Part shown: piece after piece, positions 17,596-25,516 of the stretch
Position numbering within the stretch: position 1 is the first letter of the stretch
How the letters are laid out: every line of letters starts with the position of its first letter
Origin: Hankyongella sp964404985
GTDB taxonomy: Bacteria; Pseudomonadota; Alphaproteobacteria; Sphingomonadales; Sphingomonadaceae
DNA length: 54,429 nucleotides
Reading direction: 5' to 3'
Assembly (NCBI GenBank): GCA_964404985.1
Contig: CAYOMD010000016.1
Span: 1 to 54,429, forward strand
Notes under the pieces: model-generated
Database searches by the model: none
What the model saw: only the letters and a program-made list of their open reading frames with translations
Told to the model about the DNA's origin: nothing
Made by a program: the position numbers and the translations under genes

Positions 17596-17904
17596 TCAGC
17601 CCTTCATCAGATTGATGTCCTCAACCGCGATAGAACCCCGGTTGCGGAAGTAAACAACGAGAATGGCAAGCCCGATCGCCGCCTCACCGGCGGCAACCGT
17701 CAGCACGAACATGGCGAACACCTGGCCGAGCATGTCGTGCAGGTGGCTCGAGAACGCGACAAGGTTGATGTTGACGCTGAGCAGGATCAGCTCAATCGAC
17801 ATCAGGATGATGATGACATTCTTGCGATTGACGAAAATGCCCAGCACACCAAGCACGAAGAGTGCGGCACCGACGGTCAGATAATGGCCAAGACCAATAA
17901 TCAC
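17596..17904 (-). CDS. nuoK: NADH-quinone oxidoreductase subunit K
   Basis: A 102-residue, three-helix subunit of the complex I membrane arm. The conserved glutamate-bearing helix MSIELILLSVNINLVAFS is present, as is a second acidic position in AAGEAAIGLAILVVYFR. It starts with GTG (MIIGLGHYLTVGAALF), preceded by AAGGGG, overlapping the nuoJ stop in GTGA. Confidence 0.97.
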   Translation of the reverse strand: MIIGLGHYLTVGAALFVLGVLGIFVNRKNVIIILMSIELILLSVNINLVAFSSHLHDMLGQVFAMFVLTVAAGEAAIGLAILVVYFRNRGSIAVEDINLMKG

Positions 17905-18515
17905 GGCTGCACCCCTTCCCCGCTTTGCACCTTGACCAACGCTGTCGCAAGCTCCGGCGTCCGGGCGTTCTGGCGGGCAATGTTCTGGCGCTTGACCCCG
18001 GCACGCTGGCGGTGCGTGAGCACGATGGCACCGATCATGGCAACCAGCAGCACCAGGCCGGCCGCCTGAAACACATAGATGTAATCGGTGTAGATGATGT
18101 TCCCCAGCGCCTGCGCGTTGGTTATGTTGTCCGGCGTCACAGAGGTGCGTGAGGCCTCAGCCGCACCCGAGGCGATCCAGCCGCCGCCGACCAGCAGCAA
18201 CTCGACCAGCAGCAGCCCGGCGATCACCAGCCCAATTGGCAGGTAGGTGGCAAAGCCCTTGCGCAGCTCCTCGAAATTGATGTCGAGCATCATCACCACG
18301 AACAGGAACAGCACCGCCACCGCCCCGACGTAGACGATCACCAGGATCATCGCGAGGAACTCGGCCCCAAGCAGAACGAACAGCCCTGCCGCGTTGAAAA
18401 ACGCGAGGATCAGCCACAACACCGAGTGAACGGGGTTGCGCGCCGTGATCACCATGAAGCCGCTGAGCACGGCCATGAAGGCGAACAGGTAAAAGGCTAA
18501 GGCTTCGAAAATCAC
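17901..18515 (-). CDS. nuoJ: NADH-quinone oxidoreductase subunit J
   Basis: A 204-residue, five-helix membrane subunit of complex I. It begins MIFEALAFYLFAFMAVLSGF from a GTG codon; ARNPVHSVLWLILAFFNAAG, and the helix with FLAMILVIVYVGAVAVLFLF (the pi-bulge region), are family hallmarks. It ends with a polar tail after HRQRAGVKRQ. Overlaps nuoK by four bases; 74 bases separate it from the upstream DUF1640 gene. Confidence 0.96.
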   Translation of the reverse strand: MIFEALAFYLFAFMAVLSGFMVITARNPVHSVLWLILAFFNAAGLFVLLGAEFLAMILVIVYVGAVAVLFLFVVMMLDINFEELRKGFATYLPIGLVIAGLLLVELLLVGGGWIASGAAEASRTSVTPDNITNAQALGNIIYTDYIYVFQAAGLVLLVAMIGAIVLTHRQRAGVKRQNIARQNARTPELATALVKVQSGEGVQP

Positions 18516-18589
18516 GCGTGTTCCGCTTTCCTCGCTGAAGGCAGCACGGCGGCGCTTTCCCGCCCGTTCACCATGGCCCGGTCGCCCAC

Positions 18590-18949
18590 CTATAGCCCGC
18601 CCGCTGCCGACGGCAAGAGCTTGATGGCGGCAACCGCCAGTCCCATCACCGCGACCAGGAAGCCGATCATGCGCCAGGTCATGCCGTTAAGCGCGGCCAT
18701 CATGCGCACTTCCATCTGCCCCATCTCGGTCTTCAGCCGCAATTCGACTGCGTGGATGTCCTGCGTCAGTTCGACCCGCAGATCACCAATCTCGGTGCGC
18801 AGATTGTTCTGCAGTTCAAGCAGGTCTGCCTTGGTTGCCACGCCCCCGGCAATGGCACGGCCTATCGCACCGGCAACGGCCTCGGCTTTGTCCGGGCTGA
18901 AGTCCGCTGCACGCAGGGCTTTGGCAATTTCCAGAGTGTCGATGGCCAT
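18590..18949 (-). CDS. DUF1640-type coiled-coil protein with C-terminal membrane helix
   Basis: A 119-residue non-subunit gene between nuoI and nuoJ. It opens MAIDTLEIAKALRAADFSPD, then AEAVAGAIG, a long coiled coil (~40-92, with ELQNNLRTEIGDLRVEL) and one C-terminal helix (MIGFLVAVMGLAVAAIKLL). This arrangement matches DUF1640, related to the mitochondrial CCDC90/MCUR1 group. Function in bacteria is unknown. It starts 12 bases after nuoI, so it should be co-transcribed with complex I. The short TTG-free start region and AGGG at 10 bases support the ATG at 18949. Confidence 0.8.
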   Translation of the reverse strand: MAIDTLEIAKALRAADFSPDKAEAVAGAIGRAIAGGVATKADLLELQNNLRTEIGDLRVELTQDIHAVELRLKTEMGQMEVRMMAALNGMTWRMIGFLVAVMGLAVAAIKLLPSAAGGL

Positions 18950-18961
18950 ATGGCGCAGACC

Positions 18962-19447
18962 CTAGCGGTACGGTGCATCGAGCGCAAGATTCTGGGCAAT
19001 CTCGCGTTCCCAGCGTTCGCCGTTCGCCAGCAGCTTGCCCTTGTTGTACATGAGCTCTTCGCGTGTCTCGGTCGCGAACTCGAAGTTCGGCCCCTCGACG
19101 ATGGCATCGACCGGGCAGGCTTCCTGGCAGAAACCGCAGTAGATGCACTTGGTCATGTCGATGTCGTAGCGGGTGGTGCGGCGCGAGCCATCCTCGCGCG
19201 GTTCCGCCTCGATGGTGATCGCCTGCGCCGGGCACACCGCCTCGCACAGCTTGCAGGCGATACAGCGCTCTTCCCCGTTCGGGTACCGGCGCAGGGCATG
19301 CTCGCCGCGGAACCGCGGGGAAAGCGGCCCCTTTTCATAGGGGTAGTTCACGGTCGCCTTTGGGGCGAAGAAGTATTTGAGCGTCAAGCCCATGGCCTTG
19401 ACGAACTCAAGGAGCAGGAGGCTCTTGGCGGATTGGACGAGGGACAC
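18962..19447 (-). CDS. nuoI: NADH-quinone oxidoreductase subunit I
   Basis: Peripheral-arm iron-sulfur subunit of complex I, 161 residues. Two ferredoxin motifs, CIACKLCEAVCP and CIYCGFCQEACP, bind the N6a and N6b [4Fe-4S] clusters. The N-terminal amphipathic part (LKYFFAPKATVNYPYEKGP) is standard for NuoI. Twelve bases separate it from nuoH upstream and from the DUF1640 gene downstream. Confidence 0.98.
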   Translation of the reverse strand: MSLVQSAKSLLLLEFVKAMGLTLKYFFAPKATVNYPYEKGPLSPRFRGEHALRRYPNGEERCIACKLCEAVCPAQAITIEAEPREDGSRRTTRYDIDMTKCIYCGFCQEACPVDAIVEGPNFEFATETREELMYNKGKLLANGERWEREIAQNLALDAPYR

Positions 19448-19459
19448 AGGCAGTCTCCG

Positions 19460-20518
19460 TCAGGCGGCGTGCAGCAGGGGCTTGAAGAACACAACCCAGC
19501 CGCTGACCAGAACCACCATCACCAGCGAGAGCGGCAGGAACACTTTCCAGCCCAGCCGCATCAACTGGTCATAGCGATAGCGCGGTACGGTCGCCTTAAC
19601 CCAGGCAAACACAAAGAAGAAAAGGCAGATTTTCAGCAGAAACCAGATGAAGCCCGGCACTGCATAGAGGATCGGAATGTTGAGCGGCGGCAGCCAGCCA
19701 CCGAAAAACAGGATCGCCGTCATCGCACACATCAGCAGGATGTTGGCGTATTCGCCGAGGAAGAACAGCGCGAACGACATCGAGGAATATTCGACCTGAT
19801 AGCCGGCAACCAGCTCGGCCTCCGCCTCCGGCAGGTCGAACGGTGGCCGGTTGGTCTCAGCCAGTGCCGAGATGAAAAACACGATGGCCATCGGGAACAG
19901 CAGCGGCGTGCCCACGAACCCGTTGAACAGGCCGAACAGGCCGGCCCCTTCCTGCGCCCTGACGATATCGTTCAGGTTCAGCGAGCCGACGTAGAGCAGC
20001 ACGCAGACAATCACGAAGCCGATCGAGACCTCATAACTGACCATCTGCGCCGCCGAGCGCAGGCCGCCCAGGAACGGATACTTCGAGTTCGACGCCCAGC
20101 CGGACATGATGATGCCGTACACCCCCAGCGAGGACATGGCGAACAGATAGAGGATGCCGACGTTGATATCCGCCAGCACGAGCGTCTCGTCGAACGGGAT
20201 GACCGCCCAGCCGATCAGCGCCAGAGTGAAGGTGATCATCGGCGCGAGAATGAACACGCCCTTGTTGGAACTGGCCGGAACGATGGTTTCTTTCAGGAAC
20301 AGCTTCAGGCCGTCCGCAAAGGACTGCAGGATCCCGAAGGGTCCCACCACGTTGGGGCCTCTGCGCATCTGCATCGCGGCCCAGATCTTGCGGTCAAAAT
20401 AGACAGCAAAGGCAACACCCAGCAGCACCGGCACGATAATCGCCAGGATGAGCAGAATCTGCGCAACCAGGTAGCCGATCCAGCCCCAGCCCAGCGTCGT
20501 CTGGAAAAACTCAACCAT
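19460..20518 (-). CDS. nuoH: NADH-quinone oxidoreductase subunit H
   Basis: Quinone-chamber membrane subunit of complex I, 352 residues with about eight helices. Hallmarks: YFDRKIWAAMQMRRGPNVVG after helix 1, GWASNSKYPFLGGLRSAAQM, SYEVSIGF and the acidic loop ETNRPPFDLPEAEAELVAG. It overlaps the end of nuoG by eight bases and is followed by nuoI. Confidence 0.98.
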   Translation of the reverse strand: MVEFFQTTLGWGWIGYLVAQILLILAIIVPVLLGVAFAVYFDRKIWAAMQMRRGPNVVGPFGILQSFADGLKLFLKETIVPASSNKGVFILAPMITFTLALIGWAVIPFDETLVLADINVGILYLFAMSSLGVYGIIMSGWASNSKYPFLGGLRSAAQMVSYEVSIGFVIVCVLLYVGSLNLNDIVRAQEGAGLFGLFNGFVGTPLLFPMAIVFFISALAETNRPPFDLPEAEAELVAGYQVEYSSMSFALFFLGEYANILLMCAMTAILFFGGWLPPLNIPILYAVPGFIWFLLKICLFFFVFAWVKATVPRYRYDQLMRLGWKVFLPLSLVMVVLVSGWVVFFKPLLHAA

Positions 20519-22571
20519 GGGTGCCCGTCGCCTTTTCGTCCGTCCCGCCCAGGATCACGCGCGAACACTCCGCCATGGTGGCGCTCGCCCGTGCGATGGC
20601 ATTCGTCTGATAGAAGTCCTTGACCGGGAGTGCAACGGCTCCCGGTGCGATGTCGCCGGTTGCCCCGAAGTCACCCCATGCCGCCGGCGTGATGGCCCCG
20701 AGTGCTGCCAGGTGCGGCCACTCTTGCGACATGCGCTGGCGCAGCGCACCGAGGCTGTCATAGGGCAGCGTACAGCCCAGCACATCGGAGAGCGCGCGCA
20801 GGATGGTCCAGTCCTCGCGGGCGTCGCCCGGCGCAAACACGGCCTTCACCGTGCGCTGCACGCGACCTTCCGTGTTGACATAGGTCGCCGACTTCTCGGT
20901 GTAGGCTGCTGCCGGCAGGATCACGTCCGCGTTGCGGACACCGGCATCGCCATGCGTGCCGATGTAGACCGTGAAAGTATCGGCAAAGGCGGCAAGGTCC
21001 GCATCGTCGACGCCGTGCAGGAAGACGGCCTTCACGGCACCGCTCGCCGCATCGGCCGCGATCTTCGCGATGCCGCCCTCGCACGTGAACCCGATATCGA
21101 GTGCACCGACCCGGCTCGCCGCCGTATGCAGCACATTGAAGCCCTGCCAGTCCTGGCGCACCATCGCGCACTTGTCGGCCAGCGAATGTGCCGCACCCAG
21201 CACGGCAGCCGCATCGCTGCGCCGCAGAGCCCCCTGGCCGAGGATGACCGCCGGACGCTGTGCGCCTTTGAGCAGCTCGCCGAACGGATGCGCGCCGCTG
21301 ACGATGGTCTTGAGGATCGACAGGTCGTCGCCCAGGTGTTCGTAAGGGTAGGTCAGGTCGATTTTCGGCCCGATGACCGCAACCTTTGCCTTGCTCTTGC
21401 GCGCCGCCTTGCGGATGCGCGTCGCGATGATCGGCGCTTCCAGACGCGGGTTGGTGCCGACCAGCAGGATCACGTCCGCCGTCTCAATCCCGGCAATGGT
21501 GCTGTTGAACAGATAGCCTGCGCGCGTGGATGTCGGCGCTCCAGCACCATCGGTGCGGCACTCGACCCGGATTGAGCCGAGCCTACCCAACAGGTCCTTC
21601 AGCACCACCAGCGCCTCGACATCGCTGAGGTCACCGGCCAATGCTGCTATCGCATCCCCGGAGAGGCCGGATATGCCCGCCTTGATCGCCGCGAACGCCT
21701 CCGGCCAGCTGGCCTCGCGCAGCTTGCCGTCCCGGCGCACCCATGGGCGGTCCAGCCGTCTGACGGTCAGGCCGTCCACGGCATAGCGGGTCTTGTCGGA
21801 AATCCACTCCTCGTTGATGTCCTCGTTGAGGCGTGGCAGCACGCGCATCACTTCATTGCCGCGCACATCAACCCGGATGTTGGAGCCGACGGCGTCCATC
21901 ACATCGATCGACTCGGTCTTCTTCAGCTCCCAGGGCCGGGCCTCGAAGGCATAGGGCTTGGAGGTCAGTGCGCCAACCGGGCACAGGTCGACGACATTGG
22001 CCGACATTTCCGAGGTTACTGCGCGTTCGAGGTAGCTGGTGATCTGCATGTTCTCACCGCGGAAGATCGCTCCGATCTCCTCGACGCCGGCGACTTCCTC
22101 GGCAAATCGCACGCAGCGGGTGCAGTGGATGCACCGGGTCATCATGGTCTTGATGAGCGGCCCCATGTATTTCTCGGTGACCGCGCGCTTGTTCTCGTCG
22201 TAGCGTGAGCCACCGCGACCGTAGGCCATCGCCTGATCCTGCAGGTCGCACTCGCCGCCCTGGTCGCAGATCGGGCAATCAAGCGGGTGGTTGATCAGCA
22301 GGAACTCCATCACCCCTTCCCGCGCCTTCTTCACCTTGGGCGAGTTGGTGGTAACCACCTGATTGTCCGCCGCCGGCATGGCGCAGCTCGCCTGCGGCTT
22401 GGGCGGCCCCGGCGCGATCTCGACCAGGCACATCCGGCAATTGCCCGCAATCGACAGCCGTTCATGGTAGCAAAAGCGCGGAACCTCGAAGCCTGCCGCC
22501 TCGCAGGCCTGCAGCACGGTCGCGCCCTGCGGCACCTCGACTTCAATTCCGTTGACGGTCAGTTTTGGCAT
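20511..22571 (-). CDS. nuoG: NADH-quinone oxidoreductase subunit G
   Basis: Large iron-sulfur subunit of the complex I NADH module, 686 residues. The N-terminal [2Fe-2S] ferredoxin domain shows CYHERLSIAGNCRMC, then the HxxxCxxCxxxxxC site HPLDCPICDQGGEC for cluster N5 and CIHCTRCVRF for N4, followed by a molybdopterin-oxidoreductase-like domain without catalytic cofactor. The extra N7 cysteine set of some bacteria was not seen. AGGG precedes the ATG. The 74-aa coiled-coil gene lies 38 bases upstream. Confidence 0.97.
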   Translation of the reverse strand: MPKLTVNGIEVEVPQGATVLQACEAAGFEVPRFCYHERLSIAGNCRMCLVEIAPGPPKPQASCAMPAADNQVVTTNSPKVKKAREGVMEFLLINHPLDCPICDQGGECDLQDQAMAYGRGGSRYDENKRAVTEKYMGPLIKTMMTRCIHCTRCVRFAEEVAGVEEIGAIFRGENMQITSYLERAVTSEMSANVVDLCPVGALTSKPYAFEARPWELKKTESIDVMDAVGSNIRVDVRGNEVMRVLPRLNEDINEEWISDKTRYAVDGLTVRRLDRPWVRRDGKLREASWPEAFAAIKAGISGLSGDAIAALAGDLSDVEALVVLKDLLGRLGSIRVECRTDGAGAPTSTRAGYLFNSTIAGIETADVILLVGTNPRLEAPIIATRIRKAARKSKAKVAVIGPKIDLTYPYEHLGDDLSILKTIVSGAHPFGELLKGAQRPAVILGQGALRRSDAAAVLGAAHSLADKCAMVRQDWQGFNVLHTAASRVGALDIGFTCEGGIAKIAADAASGAVKAVFLHGVDDADLAAFADTFTVYIGTHGDAGVRNADVILPAAAYTEKSATYVNTEGRVQRTVKAVFAPGDAREDWTILRALSDVLGCTLPYDSLGALRQRMSQEWPHLAALGAITPAAWGDFGATGDIAPGAVALPVKDFYQTNAIARASATMAECSRVILGGTDEKATGTHG

Positions 22572-22609
22572 TGTGCCCTCATTTCATCCTGTCTCACCAG
22601 TCCTGTCAC

Positions 22610-22834
22610 TTACGCCACAACCAGCTCGAGACGCTGCTCGATCCGATCTACACGCAAATTAAGGGACGAGAGGTCCGCATGAATACCATGCAGTGACGTC
22701 ATGACTGCGCCGAGATGCGCTTCAAGCGCCAGAAGCCGTACACTATGCGATTCCTGCTCGCGCTTTATGCTCGCCACATCCAGTTGGATGCGCTTGAGAA
22801 TATCCAGCATCAGATCGGCACGCTCGTCCGTCAT
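22610..22834 (-). CDS. 74-aa coiled-coil protein between nuoF and nuoG
   Basis: A small soluble protein with no cysteine and no membrane helix; essentially the whole length has heptad-like Leu/Ile spacing (LKRIQLDVASIKREQ, VDRIEQRLELV). Without gaps it aligns to the 75-aa protein at 26731-26958 over 74 positions with 24 identities by hand count, including shared SIKR/EIKR and the RLxLV end, so the two are paralogues. GGAG six bases before the ATG is part of the nuoF stop region (3-base gap), which supports real translation. Function unknown; similar short coiled-coil proteins are common in alphaproteobacteria but uncharacterised. Confidence 0.75.
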   Translation of the reverse strand: MTDERADLMLDILKRIQLDVASIKREQESHSVRLLALEAHLGAVMTSLHGIHADLSSLNLRVDRIEQRLELVVA

Positions 22835-22837
22835 CGC

Positions 22838-24127
22838 CTACTCCGCTGCCTCGCGCACGATCGTCACCTTTTTCAGCCGCGCCTCGATCTCGGGGCGGAA
22901 GTTGCGGATCAGGCCCTGCACCGGCCAGGCGGCGGCATCACCCAGCGCACAGATGGTATGCCCTTCCACCTGGTTGGCCACATCGAGCAGGGTATCCACA
23001 TCCTCCAGGGTCGCGCGGCCGTCGGCAATGCGGGTCAGTTGCCGCCACATCCAGCCGGTGCCCTCGCGGCAGGGCGTGCACTGGCCACAACTCTCGTGCT
23101 TGTAGAAATAGCTGATGCGCGCAATCGCCCGGATGATGTCGACCGACTTGTCCATGACGATCACCGCAGCCGTGCCCAGCCCCGAGCGCAGGTTGCGCAG
23201 GGTATCGAAATCCATCGGCGCATCGAGGATCTGGTCGGGGCGCAGCGCTGCGACCGACGACCCGCCGGGGATCACCGCCTGCAGATTGTCCCAGCCGCCA
23301 CGCATACCGCCGCAGTGCTTCTCGATCAGCTCCCGGAACGGGATCGACATCGCCTCTTCCACCGTGCACGGCGCGTTTACATGGCCGGAGATGCAGAACA
23401 GCTTGGTGCCGGCGTTGTTCTCAGCGCCGAAGCCCTTGAACCAGCCCGCACCGCGCCGCAGGATGGTGGGTGCCACCGCAATCGACTCGACGTTGTTGAC
23501 CGTGGTCGGGTAACCCCAGACGCCGACACCGGCCGGGAATGGCGGCTTGAGGCGCGGCTGGCCTTTCTTGCCCTCCAGGCTCTCGATCAGCGCGGTTTCC
23601 TCGCCGCAGATGTAGGCCCCGGCACCCCGGTGCAGATACACATCGAAATCATAGCCGGAGCCGGCGGCATTCTTGCCGAGCTTGCCCTTGGCATAGGCCT
23701 GGTCGATCGCCGCCTGCAGCCGGTGCGCTTCATGGACGAACTCGCCGCGGATGTAGATGTAGGCCCGGGTCGCGCGCATGGCAAAACCAGCGATCAGCGC
23801 GCCCTCCAGCAGCTTGTGCGGGTCGTGACGCATGATCTCCCGGTCCTTGCAGGTGCCAGGCTCGGACTCGTCGGCGTTGATCACCAGGGTGTTTGGCCGC
23901 TCCGGGTTCGGCTGCTTGGGCATGAACGACCATTTGACCCCGGTCGGGAAGCCGGCCCCGCCGCGCCCGCGCAGGCCGGACGCCTTCATCTCCTCGATGA
24001 TCCAGTCCTGCCCCTTGGCGATCAGGTCGGCAGTGCCGTCCCAGTCGCCACGCGCCATCGCCCCGTCGACGCCCCAGTCCTGGAGGCCGTAAAGGTTGGT
24101 GAAGATGCGATCCTGATCGTTAAGCAT
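22838..24127 (-). CDS. nuoF: NADH-quinone oxidoreductase subunit F
   Basis: Binds NADH and FMN and carries cluster N3; 429 residues from the ATG at 24127 (MLNDQDRIFTNLYG), which has AAGGG upstream. The FMN/NADH site GLRGRGGAGFPTG, GAGAYICGEETAL and the [4Fe-4S] motif SCGQCTPCREG are all present. An in-frame TTG four codons upstream is less likely. It begins eight bases after the 88-aa membrane protein gene. Confidence 0.98.
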   Translation of the reverse strand: MLNDQDRIFTNLYGLQDWGVDGAMARGDWDGTADLIAKGQDWIIEEMKASGLRGRGGAGFPTGVKWSFMPKQPNPERPNTLVINADESEPGTCKDREIMRHDPHKLLEGALIAGFAMRATRAYIYIRGEFVHEAHRLQAAIDQAYAKGKLGKNAAGSGYDFDVYLHRGAGAYICGEETALIESLEGKKGQPRLKPPFPAGVGVWGYPTTVNNVESIAVAPTILRRGAGWFKGFGAENNAGTKLFCISGHVNAPCTVEEAMSIPFRELIEKHCGGMRGGWDNLQAVIPGGSSVAALRPDQILDAPMDFDTLRNLRSGLGTAAVIVMDKSVDIIRAIARISYFYKHESCGQCTPCREGTGWMWRQLTRIADGRATLEDVDTLLDVANQVEGHTICALGDAAAWPVQGLIRNFRPEIEARLKKVTIVREAAE

Positions 24128-24135
24128 AGAACCCT

Positions 24136-24402
24136 TCAAGCCTCGTGATCATCCAGCCGTCTGTCGGGGGCGGCCACTTTTGCCGCATCCCTCACTGCCT
24201 TGCGCCAGCGCAGCCAGGCAAAACCCAGCCCCAGTGCCACTCCCAGCCCGCCGTGTTGCAGGCCTCTATCCCGGTTCAGCGCCAGACCCTGCATCGAATC
24301 GATCAGCAGGTTGACGGCAATCCAGGTGGTGCACGCCAGCACCCCGAACCACGCCCAGTGCAGCCGGTCAAGCCACCGCATCTGCAGGAGCCGCCGCATC
24401 AT
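24136..24402 (-). CDS. 88-aa two-helix membrane protein between nuoE and nuoF
   Basis: Unrecognised small membrane protein. From the ATG at 24402 (AAAGG about nine bases upstream) it has 88 residues with helices at ~18-35 (WAWFGVLACTTWIAVNLL) and ~48-62 (GLGVALGLGFAWLRW), then a basic tail ending RRLDDHEA. The open frame extends 34 codons further, but that part lies in the 59-aa gene and reads as low-complexity Arg/Pro, so it is probably not translated. It overlaps the 59-aa gene by 35 bases and is 8 bases from nuoF. Confidence 0.6.
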   Translation of the reverse strand: MMRRLLQMRWLDRLHWAWFGVLACTTWIAVNLLIDSMQGLALNRDRGLQHGGLGVALGLGFAWLRWRKAVRDAAKVAAPDRRLDDHEA

Positions 24403-24547
24403 TGCGCGCAGCCTTTCGGCGCTGCGCGGCATAGGCAACGGCGGCACCCGCCGCGAGGGCCGCACCGCCCAGCACCATGCGCTTGGCCGCACACAGGGCG
24501 ACAATCCGCAAGCCGCACCGCATCAAGGGTATTGCCCGTATCATCAT
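24368..24547 (-). CDS. 59-aa small membrane protein next to nuoE
   Basis: A very short frame that overlaps the nuoE stop codon in ATGA and has GGAG a few bases upstream, a good sign of coupled translation. It encodes MMIRAIPLMRCGLRIVALCA, then an Ala/Gly-rich helix (VLGGAALAAGAAVAYAA) and a basic tail (QRRKAARND). It probably has one membrane helix. Initiation at an internal ATG (MVLGGAAL) is possible. No family recognised; support is from position, ribosome-binding site and composition only. Confidence 0.5.
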   Translation of the reverse strand: MMIRAIPLMRCGLRIVALCAAKRMVLGGAALAAGAAVAYAAQRRKAARNDAAAPADAVA

Positions 24548-25173
24548 GCTGCTCCCTTCAGGGTGGTCGGGCCGCCGAGCGGCGCTGAAAACTGGCGGTC
24601 AACCTGCGGGCCGACCTTGGGTGTCCGCCCGGCTTTCAGATCCTCGAGGATCGACCGGGTGGTCTCGTATGTGAGGTCTTCGTAGAAATCATCGTTGATC
24701 TGCACCATCGGCGCATTGACGCACGCCCCCAGGCACTCGACTTCGGTCAGGGTGAACAGACCGTCTGCTGAGGTCGCGCCTTTGGTGATCCCCAGGTCCT
24801 TGCAGGCGCGCATCACCTCGTCCGAGCCCTTGATCCAGCACGGCGTGGTGCCACACAGCTGTACGTGGAAGCGGCCAACCGGTGCCAGGTTGTACATCGT
24901 ATAGAAGCTCGCGACCTCGTAGGCGCGGATGTACGGCATGCCGAGATAGTCGGCGACATACTCGATCACCGGCACCGGCAGCCACCCTTGGGTGTTGGTC
25001 TGCTGGCCGATCTGCCGCTGGGCGAGGTCGAGCAGCGGCATCACCGCCGATTGCTGTCGCCCGGCAGGGTACTTCGCAATGTGCCAGTCCGCCTTCGCCT
25101 TGTTTTCAGGCGTGAAGGCGAAGCCGTTGAAGGCGCTGTGGTCGAGAGGGGCAATGGATGCGTGGTCTGCCAT
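24544..25173 (-). CDS. nuoE: NADH-quinone oxidoreductase subunit E
   Basis: The 24-kDa subunit of the complex I NADH module, 209 residues, thioredoxin-like fold with [2Fe-2S] cluster N1a. The four cysteine ligands are in CGTTPC and CLGAC. VASFYTMYNLAPVGRFHVQL is a family signature. The C-terminal ~30 residues after EDLKAGRTPKVGPQ are variable, as is usual. The ATG lies one base after the NTF2-like gene's stop codon. Confidence 0.97.
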   Translation of the reverse strand: MADHASIAPLDHSAFNGFAFTPENKAKADWHIAKYPAGRQQSAVMPLLDLAQRQIGQQTNTQGWLPVPVIEYVADYLGMPYIRAYEVASFYTMYNLAPVGRFHVQLCGTTPCWIKGSDEVMRACKDLGITKGATSADGLFTLTEVECLGACVNAPMVQINDDFYEDLTYETTRSILEDLKAGRTPKVGPQVDRQFSAPLGGPTTLKGAA

Positions 25174-25174
25174 G

Positions 25175-25516
25175 TTATCTCACATAATCTGTTCGGACGA
25201 CTTTGCCGTCCGCGAGCGTGTAGATCACGACGACCTCGAACGGCTCATGCGCAGGCGAGCGCCAAACCCGTTCATGGTCGATAACCTTGTCTGCAAAAGC
25301 ACTGCGATGCAGAACTTCTGCGCGATTGTCTGGATATTCAGCAAATAGCTTTGTGTAATTCTCGGCTATTGCTTGTGGCCCCTGGCGCAACGCTTGTGCG
25401 GGGTGTGCGAACTCTTCGCAGGACGGCGCGAAGCATGCGGCAACGCCATCAGCATCATGGGCGTTGTACCGCGACACCAGTGCCTCAATGACAGCAATGT
25501 TATTAGTAATACTCAC
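25175..25516 (-). CDS. NTF2-like (SnoaL-type) small protein between nuoD and nuoE
   Basis: A 113-residue protein with the NTF2/SnoaL pattern: an N-terminal helix with LVSRYNAHDADGVAACFAPS, then EEFAH, GPQAIAENY, and strands ending VVVIYTLADGKVVRTDYVR. Such proteins are either small enzymes or binding domains; the ligand cannot be told. It overlaps nuoD by four bases and stops one base before nuoE, so it is translated with complex I subunits. It is not a complex I subunit in any organism I know of. Confidence 0.8.
   Translation of the reverse strand: MSITNNIAVIEALVSRYNAHDADGVAACFAPSCEEFAHPAQALRQGPQAIAENYTKLFAEYPDNRAEVLHRSAFADKVIDHERVWRSPAHEPFEVVVIYTLADGKVVRTDYVR

Noticed and set aside
13965..20623. 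Several open frames of 500-650 codons on the plus strand opposite the nuo genes
   Set aside because: They are antisense to well-identified complex I subunits and translate to Arg/His/Gln-rich, family-less sequence, the usual mirror of GC-rich genes.
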